From the NCBI GenBank assembly GCA_018136815.1, contig CM030938.1, positions 3,600,248-3,664,247 of the forward strand: a DNA stretch of 64,000 nt, in the 5' to 3' direction. A program made the translations under genes and the position numbers. Under the pieces are notes generated by a model. The model was given only the letters and a program-made list of their open reading frames with translations. It ran no database searches and was not told the origin of the DNA. This document shows positions 11,371 to 19,965 of this stretch, piece by piece. Each line of letters starts with the position of its first letter. Position 1 is the first letter of the stretch. Origin of the DNA: Isochrysis galbana (taxonomy: Eukaryota; Haptophyta; Isochrysidales; Isochrysidaceae).

Positions 11371-11982
11371 CGCCTAGGCTCGCCCCATTCGCCCATCCTG
11401 GCCCCTCGTGACCAGCCCAATGCTCCAACCCCCCCTCCCCCCCTGGTCGACAGGCAGACAGGTGCAGCGTGGGGGCCCCAGAGGCTCGGGAACGCCAGCG
11501 AGGGAGAGGCAGGGAGGCTAGGGCCCAGCCCCAGCCTCCTCTGCCCCCTGAGCTGGCCTCCAGGAGCCTCCAGGGGCCGCCAGAGGGCAGCTGGAGGCCT
11601 GCCGCAGGCGCGCCATCGCGCGTGCCGCAGGAGAGGGGAGAGAGAGCGCGGAGAAGGGGGTGGGCGCGAGCGAGAGCTCCGCCCACCGGAAAATCGGTAA
11701 GTCTCGCGCCTGTTTACAGGATAAGACGAGACAGAGTCGGCCGCCCACTCGGAGACACAGGAGGAAGGGGGGGAAAGATCACCGGGGGGGGGCGCGGGCC
11801 ACCGGGCACCATATCTAAGCCCTCCACCCCAATCCCCCTAGTAGTGTACGGGGGGAGCCGCCTGATGGCGGGGGGAGAAGGGCCGGGGAATGGGGGTGTA
11901 GAGAGTATGCTACGTGCTACTTGTAGTGGGTAGTGGTTCCATTCGCCGCGAGTGCGGTAATAATAATAAAAGGTTTTTTTTT
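11371..11982 (+). repeat. Dispersed repeat ending in an oligo(T) tail
   Basis: Contains the motif GCCAGCGAGGGAGAGGCAGG at about 11494-11513, also present (diverged or inverted) near 30820, 50690 and 52696. It ends with ATAATAAAAGG followed by nine T at 11974-11982. That end resembles the plus-strand element at 53.37 kb and, in reverse, the LINE ends at 14655 and 56142. Confidence 0.5.
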
Positions 11983-12889
11983 GCTTCTGAGACATCGCGA
12001 ATGCGACAGCTCCCCTCTCTCCCACTCCCAATACCAAGGGGGGCTCCCCTGCTCCCCTCTCTGCCTCTCTCCCGCTCCACTTCTACCCAAATATGAAATA
12101 TGCAGAAAATATGAAAAGATGTGTCGACATATGAAGATTTGACAAATCTACCTAAATATGCAATTGCATGTGCTGCATTTTTCTACCTGGGCCTATCGCC
12201 TATCCATCCCCGCCATCCCCATGCAAACCACCAACCAATTATCAAGTTAGCTGTGGAAGACGGGGATTAGATATGGGATTGCTAGGTTGCTAGGGGTGGG
12301 AGCCAGCAGTTCGTGCAACATTCCGCACCTTCACGCGACATCCCGGGCCGGGCTTAAGTATAGTACACAAGCGGCGACAAGGACAAGTTGTGGACAAGGG
12401 GGCACGTAGCAGTGCAGCCGCCGCAAGGCAAGGTGAGGGGTAGAGCGGGTGGGGCGAAACACATTTCAAAGCCAACGGCCGCGCGGTGGCGCAAGTATAA
12501 TGATTTTTAGTAAACGCACAACACCCGACACCACGCATCATAAGCTGAGCGTGCGCAAAAACACATGGCACATCGATGCAGCAACACTAGCACTGACCAC
12601 CGCACTATAAATACAGCATGTCATTGATATGGAAGAGCAATCCCATGAATGAAAGCAAGTAGCGAGACGAGCATGATCCGGGAGAGGGGATTAGGGAGAT
12701 TAGCGCACGGACTATGAGGTGCTCCCCACACCGTTCTGGATGCGTCATCGTCCAATTTACCATCGACGCAAAATAAACTTGATCGATGACGTGAAATTGT
12801 CATCGAGGCGGCATAAACACATTCGATGACGAAAGCCGCTGGCTGTTGGATGGGCCACTGGCGCTCATCCCTTTCCTTGATGGCATTTC
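11983..12889. other. Intergenic; no gene seen
   Basis: A/T-richer, without a recognisable open frame. The right part is downstream of the minus-strand gene at 12890. Confidence 0.5.
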
Positions 12890-13362
12890 TCAAATTTTCT
12901 TGTACGGCGCAATGAGCTCTTCGAGCTTGCCGTCGTCAACTACAGGGCAGGTTGGGCGATTGGTGGTAAGTCAATGCCAAGATGAGCATTGGAGTCCGAC
13001 AATAGATTGAACGATAGACTCAGCTGAACTGCCAACGTACTCAGGACTTGCAAGTCATCAAAGTTTCCTCCAGCCACAACTTTGCCGTCGATGAAGAGCT
13101 GAGGGTAGGTGCGTGCACCGCTTGCCTCCCACAGCGCGCTGCGAAGCTCCTTGTACGTTGGCGCCGCGCCATCAATCTTGGTGAATTCGACATTTTTGCC
13201 CACAAGGACGGTCTCCAACTTTCTCGTGTTGACCTCGACGATTTGATTCGACACATAGCTGTGAGGCGGGAGAAGCTGGGATTTATATTGATAATGCACT
13301 TCTGTACGGCTCTAGCTGTGCCACTCTGACGTCATGCACAGTGATGCACTCGGCCTGGACAT
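12890..13362 (-). CDS. SH3BGR/glutaredoxin-like thioredoxin-fold protein, three exons
   Basis: Minus-strand gene of 96 aa. Proposed exons are 13362-13340, 13258-13041 and 12939-12890. The reading phase closes at both junctions; the second donor is a strong GTACGT and the acceptors end in CTCACAG and CCCTGTAG. The protein starts MSRPSASLYVSNQ and ends IDDGKLEELIAPYKKI. The fold signature is the beta strand LYVSNQIVEV, VEFTKIDG, the cis-proline loop RTYPQLFIDG, and GGNFDDLQVL. The size matches the SH3BGR-like/glutaredoxin-related family. No CxxC active-site pair is present, so a redox-inactive, protein-binding role is likely. The exact biological role is unknown. Confidence 0.75.
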
Positions 13363-13399
13363 GCGCGCGAGCCGAGAGCGTAAGTGCCTTTATTTCTCA

Positions 13400-13535
13400 T
13401 CCCTCCCTCCCTCTCTGCTTCCCTCCTCTCTCCCTCCCTCTCTCCTTCCGTCTCTTCTTGCCTCTCTCCCTCCCTCCCTCTCTGCTTCCCTCCTCTCTCC
13501 CTCCCTCTCTCCTTCCGTCTCTTCTTGCCTCTCTC
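13400..13535. repeat. Pyrimidine tandem repeat, about 68-bp unit, two copies
   Basis: Two near-identical C/T-only units start at 13400 and 13467 (ctccctccctctctgcttcc and onward). The tract continues with C/T-rich sequence to about 13560. Strand asymmetry of this kind can form triplex DNA. Confidence 0.8.
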
Positions 13536-13966
13536 CTCCGTCTCTCCCTCCCTCTCTGTGGAGGCTCTCCTACCCCTTCTGTGAAGTGCGGAGCGCTATT
13601 TCGCGGGGATAAAGCAAAGCGAGGGCAGGCGGGCGCGCCAGGATGGGTTGGGAGAGCAGAGATGCAGCCAGCCGGCCCGCCCTTCCCCCCGTCGCGCGCC
13701 CCTTCACCTCGTGTACAGCAGCACGACCTTGCCGGTACACTCCTCCATCTCTCTACCCCCCCTTCCCGCTCTCTCCCAAGCTCTCTGCTGTGAGGAAGAC
13801 GCGGGGGCGGGCGGGGGGCGGGAGGCCAACGTCTCGAGAACGGGATATTATCGAAAACTTTGGCAAGAAGACATTAAAGTAATCATCGGCTCATCAAAAC
13901 GATGTCGAGAGAGAGAGAAGAGATGGGAGAGAGAGCAGGAGGAGAGGAGGAGGGGGGGTGGCTCTG

Positions 13967-13970
<4 letters not shown>

Positions 13971-14036
<66 letters not shown>
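13971..14036. repeat. (TC)33 microsatellite
   Basis: Uninterrupted TC dinucleotides for 66 bases. A G run follows at about 14117. The surrounding 13563-14654 holds no convincing gene. Confidence 0.95.
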
Positions 14037-14040
<4 letters not shown>

Positions 14041-14654
14041 CTCAAAGGAAAATGAGAAAATGGCTGAAGGAGTACTCCTCTATTTCTTGAGTATGATGCA
14101 GAAGATCGAGGGGGAAGACGGGGGGGGGGGGGTTCGCGGAGAGGAAACATTTACAGGGTCTCACAAAATATCGACTCAGAATACACTGGCAAGTGGACCT
14201 GGAGAAGGGGAGAGAGGAGGGGAAAGAGAGCAGGGGAGAGATGAGAAACACTACAACAAGATCCTAGTGGAGAGGGGAGGGGCGATGTGTCGTGGGATAT
14301 ACTGAGTGAGAGAGAGATGAGAGAGATGAGATCGACCCTCTCTTCCCGGCGGGTCTCGACAGCAGAGGTCCAAGCGAGGCGAGAGAGAGGAGAGCTCTCG
14401 AACCAGAAGGGGAGAAGGCGAGCGCGCCCTCGAAGGAGGGCACTCCTACAATAGAATCCCACGGGGACGGTCTGGCCCCAACCCTTGGCATGCCCATGGG
14501 GGGCCCAGTAGACTACTCTAGTGATGGATGTCAATCTCGTGAAGTAGAGTAGACCAAGGAGAGCCTCATGGAGCTAGCGCGCTCACACAACGACGACGGT
14601 GACAACGGTACGTTCCCCTCCCTTCACCCGGAGGACATCTGACACGTAGACTGC

Positions 14655-15110
14655 AAAAAAAAACTTCTTAATATTCTCGCCGCGCGCGCGACTCCGCACC
14701 CTTATTGTGCTGCCACGCCCGCTTCTCTCATCCCCCCTCCACCTGCCTTGCGGCTCGTCCCTCGTGCGCTACCTAGGGTCTGGGTGTTTGGGGTTTCCTG
14801 TAGCTGACGGTGTGTTCCGATCCCCGATAGGTTGTCCACTCCTTCCTCCTGCGCCATCGGGGGCTCCTGGAAACATGGTTTGCCCCGGAGATAGTCGCGA
14901 CCCGACTCTCCGAAATTCGTGTACGTCTACAAGTTCTTCCATTACTCCGCACGCTATTAGGATGTTAGGGGCCGATTCTCGCTCGCTGCCCCTCTTGGCT
15001 TGGAATCTATTTCTACGGATACTATGCTGTCATCGGTTTCTTCTAACTCTCCCCTCCGCTTCCACACGAACCCCCTCTCCGCTTCTAGCTTCTAGCTAGA
15101 CGTAGACGTA
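14655..15110 (-). mobile_element. LINE 3'-end remnant
   Basis: The oligo(T) 3' terminus (A-run 14655-14663) and the adjoining CTTCTTAATATTCTC match the end of the LINE at 56142. Further in, the blocks 'ccttgcggctcgtccc' and 'ggggtttcc' followed by 'ccgatccccgac/t' are shared with 56.2-56.35 kb. Coding capacity is lost. Confidence 0.65.
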
Positions 15111-15170
15111 GTCCATTTCCTCGGATCTTAGAATGGCTCATTAGAAAATTATAATATTAGTGGTGGACCA

Positions 15171-15252
15171 CCTGATATCAGCCTGATATCAGGTCCTGAT
15201 ATCACCTGATATCAGGTATCAGGTCGCCAAGACCTGATGACCTGAGACCTGA
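15171..15252. repeat. Cluster of CCTGATATCAGG palindromes
   Basis: Four exact or near copies of the 12-bp palindrome CCTGATATCAGG at 15171, 15182, 15195 and 15205, followed by shorter CCTGA/ACCTGA blocks up to 15252. Exact copies are at 15182-15193 and 15205-15216. Function unknown. Confidence 0.85.
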
Positions 15253-15819
15253 CGGGGCATCCGGGCTACCTGTTTCTGCTCTTTCCCGGCGGGACCCCAC
15301 TGGAGACCTCTCTCCCAAGGGCCATAGCCATAGCCGGAGCCGCTCTGCGGAAGAATTGTCGTTGTCTACCGTAGGTTCTCGTGCTGTGGAGGCGGAGACT
15401 AGTGCCTCCTCCTCACCTCTCTCCCCAGTTCGTTATATTTCTCCGAGAGGGTACAGGGGCGGCGGCACGGGGCGCGACTTTATTGACTTTTTGAACCAAA
15501 CCTGAGGTTGCACCCTCTCGTCATCCGTCATCGTGTTCATTCTCTCGTCTCGAAGTTGCACCCGTTCTCGTTTCTGACCTGGTTCCCGACCCGGATGGGT
15601 CGGAAGTCGGAATCCGGAGTCAATGAAGTTGAAGGTTCCAAGGGAGCTGCGGCTTTCCGCGCTCACGCCGTGGTCACCCCAGACTCGGGAGACGCAGGGG
15701 CCGTCGATTACGATCTCTCGCCGTCGCGCACCACACGGACGCCGGCGTCTCCTCTTTCTCTCGGCTCTCCGGAGGATCCCCGTTCCAGGGATCGCCCGCC
15801 GGAGCCAACCAAGGGCCGC

Positions 15820-16397
15820 GGCTCGCCGCGGCCACTCGCTTCGGCGAGGAGTGATTAGCGCTTCTGGGGCCTCCCTTTCACGAGTGCCCTCCCCCCCCCC
15901 CTGCGTTGTTTTTAGTTTTTACCCGAAAGGGGGTTTTCCCCCAGCTTGGACTCGAGGAGAGGACGTGCTGGGGTGCGCGGGGTCGGTGCGTGCACTGGGG
16001 GGAGGACAAATACCGAGGGGAGGGGGCAGTGCCCCCTCCCCCCGGTAGCACTCGGACACCTGGCGGCTCGTCAGGCATGGCGAGATTCCGGGACGGAAAA
16101 GTTGTGTCCGATTAGCTAGTGGGGTTGGCTAGGATATAACATTAATTATTTTTCAAACGAAATTCTGACCTGGGCCTAGTCCAGCGTGGCCTCGAGGAGA
16201 GGGTGTGCTGGGGTGCGCAGGGTCGGTGCATGCACTGGGGGGGAGGACAAATACCGAGGGGAGGGGGCAGTGCCCCCTCCCCCTGGTACCACTCGGACAC
16301 TTGGCTCGTCAGGCATGGCGGGTTTCCGGGACAGAAAAGTTGTGTCCAATTAGCTAGTGGGGTTGGCTAGGAGCATATAACATTAATAATTCATTAT
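15820..16397. repeat. Tandem repeat, 240-bp period, plus a lead-in shared with 50.8-51.0 kb
   Basis: Copy 1 is about 15941-16150 and copy 2 about 16181-16397. Both contain GTGCTGGGGTGCGC, the aggacaaataccgagggg block, the gcagtgccccctcccc block and gtgtccRattagctagtgg. The segment before copy 1 (15820-15940, gggccgcggctcgccgcgg and cccgaaaggggg) is also found at 50.8-51.0 kb, so this is part of a dispersed family. No coding signal. Confidence 0.8.
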
Positions 16398-16574
16398 TTA
16401 TCAATCTCACGCCTCACGATCGCATTCAACAGGTATACGGAAGCTCAAGACATACATGCACACTTGAAGAGAGGTGGACATCTCTAACATTCACTTGGGG
16501 GAGGCTGGATAATGAATCCATGGGTAGATGTCCAAGTCTAAGTATGTTAGAAAGACTCAACTCAAATGCTTTCC

Positions 16575-18635
16575 TCATGCTATTGTTCCGAGGATACGCC
16601 GGATCAAGACAGCCTTGACTCCGCTAGATTCCAGACCAAGAGATTCACATTGTGCGCGCAGCTCCGCCACCTTCATTGCCTTGAGGGCCTTCTCAGTGGG
16701 GACGATCACCTTGTTCGCCTCAAGGTTGTGGGCCTGCGTGCCGTTATCCTTGGTGGCCGGAGACCCCTTTGAGTCTTGCATGGGCTCCGATGCTGCATTG
16801 GTCACTTCGTGCTTGCTGTAGCTACGTGTAGCCCCTTGCTCCGGCACAGCTGACGGCACCTGAGCGAGCGCCTCCGCCGGGACTGCAGCTGCAGGAGCGC
16901 ACGCCTCTACATTCCTTCTAGAGCGCTTCGCCGGCGCTGCGGAGGCTTCATTGTCGGTTGAGATGCTGGGCTGGACCTTGATTTCTCGCGCTGACCTCGG
17001 TACGGCTCTAGGACTGCGCTTCAAGGACTCCCTCGGTGCCGTCTTCGATGCTTGCTCCCCATCCATCGCCGTGTCGATAGGCGCGGAGTTAGGCGTTTCT
17101 GGCTCGACCAAATCATTGGCAGGTGCCCCCTGCGTCTCCATAGGAAACCCATCTTCTGCCGTAACCTCCAGCGACTCTGTAGTGGCTGGACTCGCCGATG
17201 CTTGTACAGCCTTGCGCCGAGATGCACCAGCAAGAGTTCGAAACTCGTTTACAAATTGTGGCAGCTCACCGAGCGTCGTGAACTCATCCGCGCCCACAGC
17301 ACATGCTGGTGTTCCCGGTGGTAGAGCACCTTGCAACACCCATTCCCGCATCACTGAGAGCGCAAAGGGACCTTGCACGGAGCCCGTGAGATCTCCATAG
17401 AAAAATTCCGGCTCGGCGCTATCCCCCTCAGCAATCGGTGCAGCGGTGTGGGTTGCTTCTGCCGGCTGGAAGGTTGTCCTCTTCTCCTCTTTGCTCTCTT
17501 CTTCGTCATCGTCATCGGAATAGTCTACTATTCCCTTGGTGTACATCTCCGATGATAGACCAACCTTGGGCAATTCCCATTGCGTAACTCCTAGGCTTGG
17601 ATTGGTATAATAGTAGCAACCGTACTCCACAGACCATTCCGCGGTCCAGCCATCCTCCATCGGATACAAGTAACCGCCGTTCATCGCGGCCGAGGAGGGC
17701 ATCCCGCTGTAGCCTGCTGCCTCTCGACTCTGTCTCAAGTCCCGTGCAGCGATGAGCGTGATCCGTTTCCCGGTAGGTGTGTAATGATCTACAGCCAAGG
17801 CCGCTGCTGCTGTCTGGGCATCCGGGAACAAGAGTGCTGCATAGCCATCTCGCAGCGACGTGACAGATTCTACTTGGAAGGGCGTCAGGATGCGCGAGAG
17901 GGTGTTCGTACCATAGGAGTCGTCGCTTAGGGGAGCGCAGAGCGTACGCGCTTCATCGAACTTGGAGACTCTTATCGCGCCTCCTCCGCCGCCTGTCCAC
18001 TCGCCATCAGCGGCTGCACGCTGCCGTGGTGGAAGCATGCCCCCCCGGCCATCATCAGAGCGCCATGTCCGCTCCATCTCGTCGATAAGCACGCCATAGG
18101 CACGGAGAGAGTCGCGCAAAATGTCAGCAGACTTGAAATCCCGCATGGCTCGTGCAGTCTCGCGGCGTAGGAGCATAGAGAAGATCTGTTCATCAGTGAG
18201 TGGCGCGCCGCGCGGAACGGCTTCGCCAGCCGCCCCGCCCACAGACCTGGCCGCCGCAGGGGCGACTTTACTCAGATTGAGAGGGTAACCGTTCAAGCTG
18301 CGCCCCTGCAGCTCAATGACCGCCTTGTCGCGCTCGCCGCCGAAGCGGAACTCGACGAATCCGCAGCCGCGCGACTTGCTGGCCGAACTGTCCAGGTGAA
18401 CTGCTTCCACTGTGGAGTAGAAGCGCGAGAAGAACTCCTTCACCTGCATCTCGCTCACCTCTGGCCCAAGCCCCGAGAAGCGTAACCGGGCAGCAGACCG
18501 CTCACCAGGCTTGTGCTTGCGCTGGCCCCAGTTGGTGCCGCTCGAGTGGAAGAGCTGGTGCACGTCACCCATCGAGCTCGAGCCCGATGCGTCCACCTTA
18601 CTTGACATCTGCGGGTTGCCCGATGAGGGCGGCAT
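16575..18635 (-). CDS. Multidomain RNA-processing protein: RRM, CysRS-like helix motif, second RRM-like, WW, GYF, SAP
   Basis: Minus-strand single exon, 686 aa from the ATG at 18635. The frame is open a further 62 codons to 18821, but that part encodes only a Pro/Arg-rich stretch over a homopolymer tract. Domains in order: RRM at about 50-124 (RLRFSGLGPEV, then SRGCGFVEFRF); at about 147-192 a helix motif like the C-terminus of cysteinyl-tRNA synthetase (ETARAMRDFKSADILRDSL followed by GVLIDEMERTWR); a weaker RRM-like fold at 221-298; a WW domain at 327-357 (EDGWTAEWSVE, then VTQWELP); a GYF domain at 410-460 (FFYGDLTGSVQGPF, then MREWVLQG); and a C-terminal SAP domain (VAELRAQCESLGL). Likely a nuclear pre-mRNA splicing or transcription-coupled factor that binds proline-rich ligands. 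Confidence 0.8.
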   Translation of the reverse strand: MPPSSGNPQMSSKVDASGSSSMGDVHQLFHSSGTNWGQRKHKPGERSAARLRFSGLGPEVSEMQVKEFFSRFYSTVEAVHLDSSASKSRGCGFVEFRFGGERDKAVIELQGRSLNGYPLNLSKVAPAAARSVGGAAGEAVPRGAPLTDEQIFSMLLRRETARAMRDFKSADILRDSLRAYGVLIDEMERTWRSDDGRGGMLPPRQRAAADGEWTGGGGGAIRVSKFDEARTLCAPLSDDSYGTNTLSRILTPFQVESVTSLRDGYAALLFPDAQTAAAALAVDHYTPTGKRITLIAARDLRQSREAAGYSGMPSSAAMNGGYLYPMEDGWTAEWSVEYGCYYYTNPSLGVTQWELPKVGLSSEMYTKGIVDYSDDDDEEESKEEKRTTFQPAEATHTAAPIAEGDSAEPEFFYGDLTGSVQGPFALSVMREWVLQGALPPGTPACAVGADEFTTLGELPQFVNEFRTLAGASRRKAVQASASPATTESLEVTAEDGFPMETQGAPANDLVEPETPNSAPIDTAMDGEQASKTAPRESLKRSPRAVPRSAREIKVQPSISTDNEASAAPAKRSRRNVEACAPAAAVPAEALAQVPSAVPEQGATRSYSKHEVTNAASEPMQDSKGSPATKDNGTQAHNLEANKVIVPTEKALKAMKVAELRAQCESLGLESSGVKAVLIRRILGTIA

Positions 18636-18654
18636 CCTCGCTTGCGAGCGTTTG

Positions 18655-18835
18655 CGAACCTTGAGGCGGTGGCGGGGCGGTGGGGGAGGTTGGGGGCGTG
18701 CGGGGTGTGGGGGTATGGGGGGGGGAAGGCGGCGGGGGCGGAGGCGCACGAGGGAGAGGGGGGGAGGGGGGGAAGGGGGGGAGGGGGGGGGGGAGGGACG
18801 GGGGCAGGGGAGGGGGGGCACGACCCAAAAAAAGT
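18655..18835 (-). promoter_or_regulatory. C-rich leader tract of the SAP-domain gene (G-runs on plus strand)
   Basis: The plus strand has many runs of 4 to 12 G separated by A or short spacers just upstream of the chosen start. The sense strand is therefore C-rich. The G strand has strong G-quadruplex potential. Confidence 0.45.
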
Positions 18836-18970
18836 ACTACTAAGTCGACAGGTTTATGATGGAGCAGGTTAGTACTAGCTCTACTATTATAAATCTGGAT
18901 CGCGTCTAGGTCTTTAGATGTACAAGAAAGTTTGATAGTAGTAATTTTATAATTTGGTATCACAGCCAGG
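18836..18970 (+). mobile_element. Possible LTR remnant with a tRNA-iMet-like primer binding site
   Basis: TGGTATCACAGCCAGG at 18955-18970 differs at one position from the usual initiator-tRNA-Met primer binding site of LTR elements. It is preceded by an AT-rich stretch that could be the end of a 5' LTR. No gag/pol follows, so this would be a scrap. Confidence 0.35.
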
Positions 18971-19965
18971 GGATGCTTTTACATTGAACGGCTCCGTCTG
19001 CTGCTCGCCGCCCTTGCTTCACATTGCCGTGTATGCCACTTCTCTCGGGGTATCTGGAGCCTGAGCGTATCTTAGTCTTAGACTAACCTCTTGGCTCTTG
19101 GACTCTTGGATGCGTGGGGCTAGGGGCTAGGGCTAGGTGTGTGCTAAGATAGTACGCCTGTGCGCAGGGCTTGTGGTAGCCCGGTCACTCACTAGGGGGT
19201 GCGGAGGGCACCATCGGAAATAGGCAAACGAGGACCTAAATAAGCTCCCTATAGGTTCTGGGCTAGTATGAGAGATCAGCAAAAAAATTCCGTCCGGGGT
19301 CCTCTGGCAAAATTTTCGAAAAATACTCATACTCATACTCAATTTCAAGCCTCTGACGGCCGCGCGGAAATATATACTTCGGGCCCCTTCCAGTATAATT
19401 TTATCGACGGCCTTCACGCTCGCCTCTCGCAGCGCATAACGAAGCCATGGTCATCACCAGCAAAAAAAAATTGGTTCTGTACAGGGCTGTCTGCTCCTGG
19501 CAAGCCATCAGGCATGCCAGGAGCATGGGTGTTTCCTCCACCATGGCAGGGGAGGAGTGGATAGAGGGGGGGGCTCGTGCCCCCCATGGGCGAACCAAGT
19601 ATAAACTTAGTTGTATTGACCTTAGCGCCTAAAGAAACGGAGATAAGGGCGATGTCGGTAGAGAGATAAGAGGTAGTAAAACTTAGACCGTAGTAGGTGT
19701 TAGCCCAGCATCTTGAGATATTTTTAAATAACAGGTTCAATAATAATGATGTAAGTAGTATTTTTGGCCTAGATTGTATTGCGAGACTGCAAGGATACTC
19801 ATGTAGCTGCACGCTTACAATCACATTGACTGCGCATGCACTGGTGCTCGTTACGCGTTACGCAATTGTAGCACAACGTGTATACCTCCTCGACCCCTCG
19901 TCTACCTCTCTTCCAACTTACTATTCCACTCGTCACATATCGCCAAATAGGAGGCTCTCAGAAGC
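18971..19965. repeat. Intergenic repeats
   Basis: Block 19485-19602 (ctgctcctggcaagccatcaggc, then atggcaggggaggagtgg and the ccccatgggcgaac end) recurs inverted at about 52444-52570. An A-run at 19281-19287 may mark another retroelement end. No gene seen. Confidence 0.6.

Noticed and set aside
11099-11686. 195-codon minus-strand frame as a host gene
   Set aside because: The 3' part is LINE endonuclease start and the 5' part is the GC-rich dispersed repeat.
15508-16048. Overlapping plus-strand frames as genes
   Set aside because: They lie in the GC-rich dispersed/tandem repeat and do not resemble any family.
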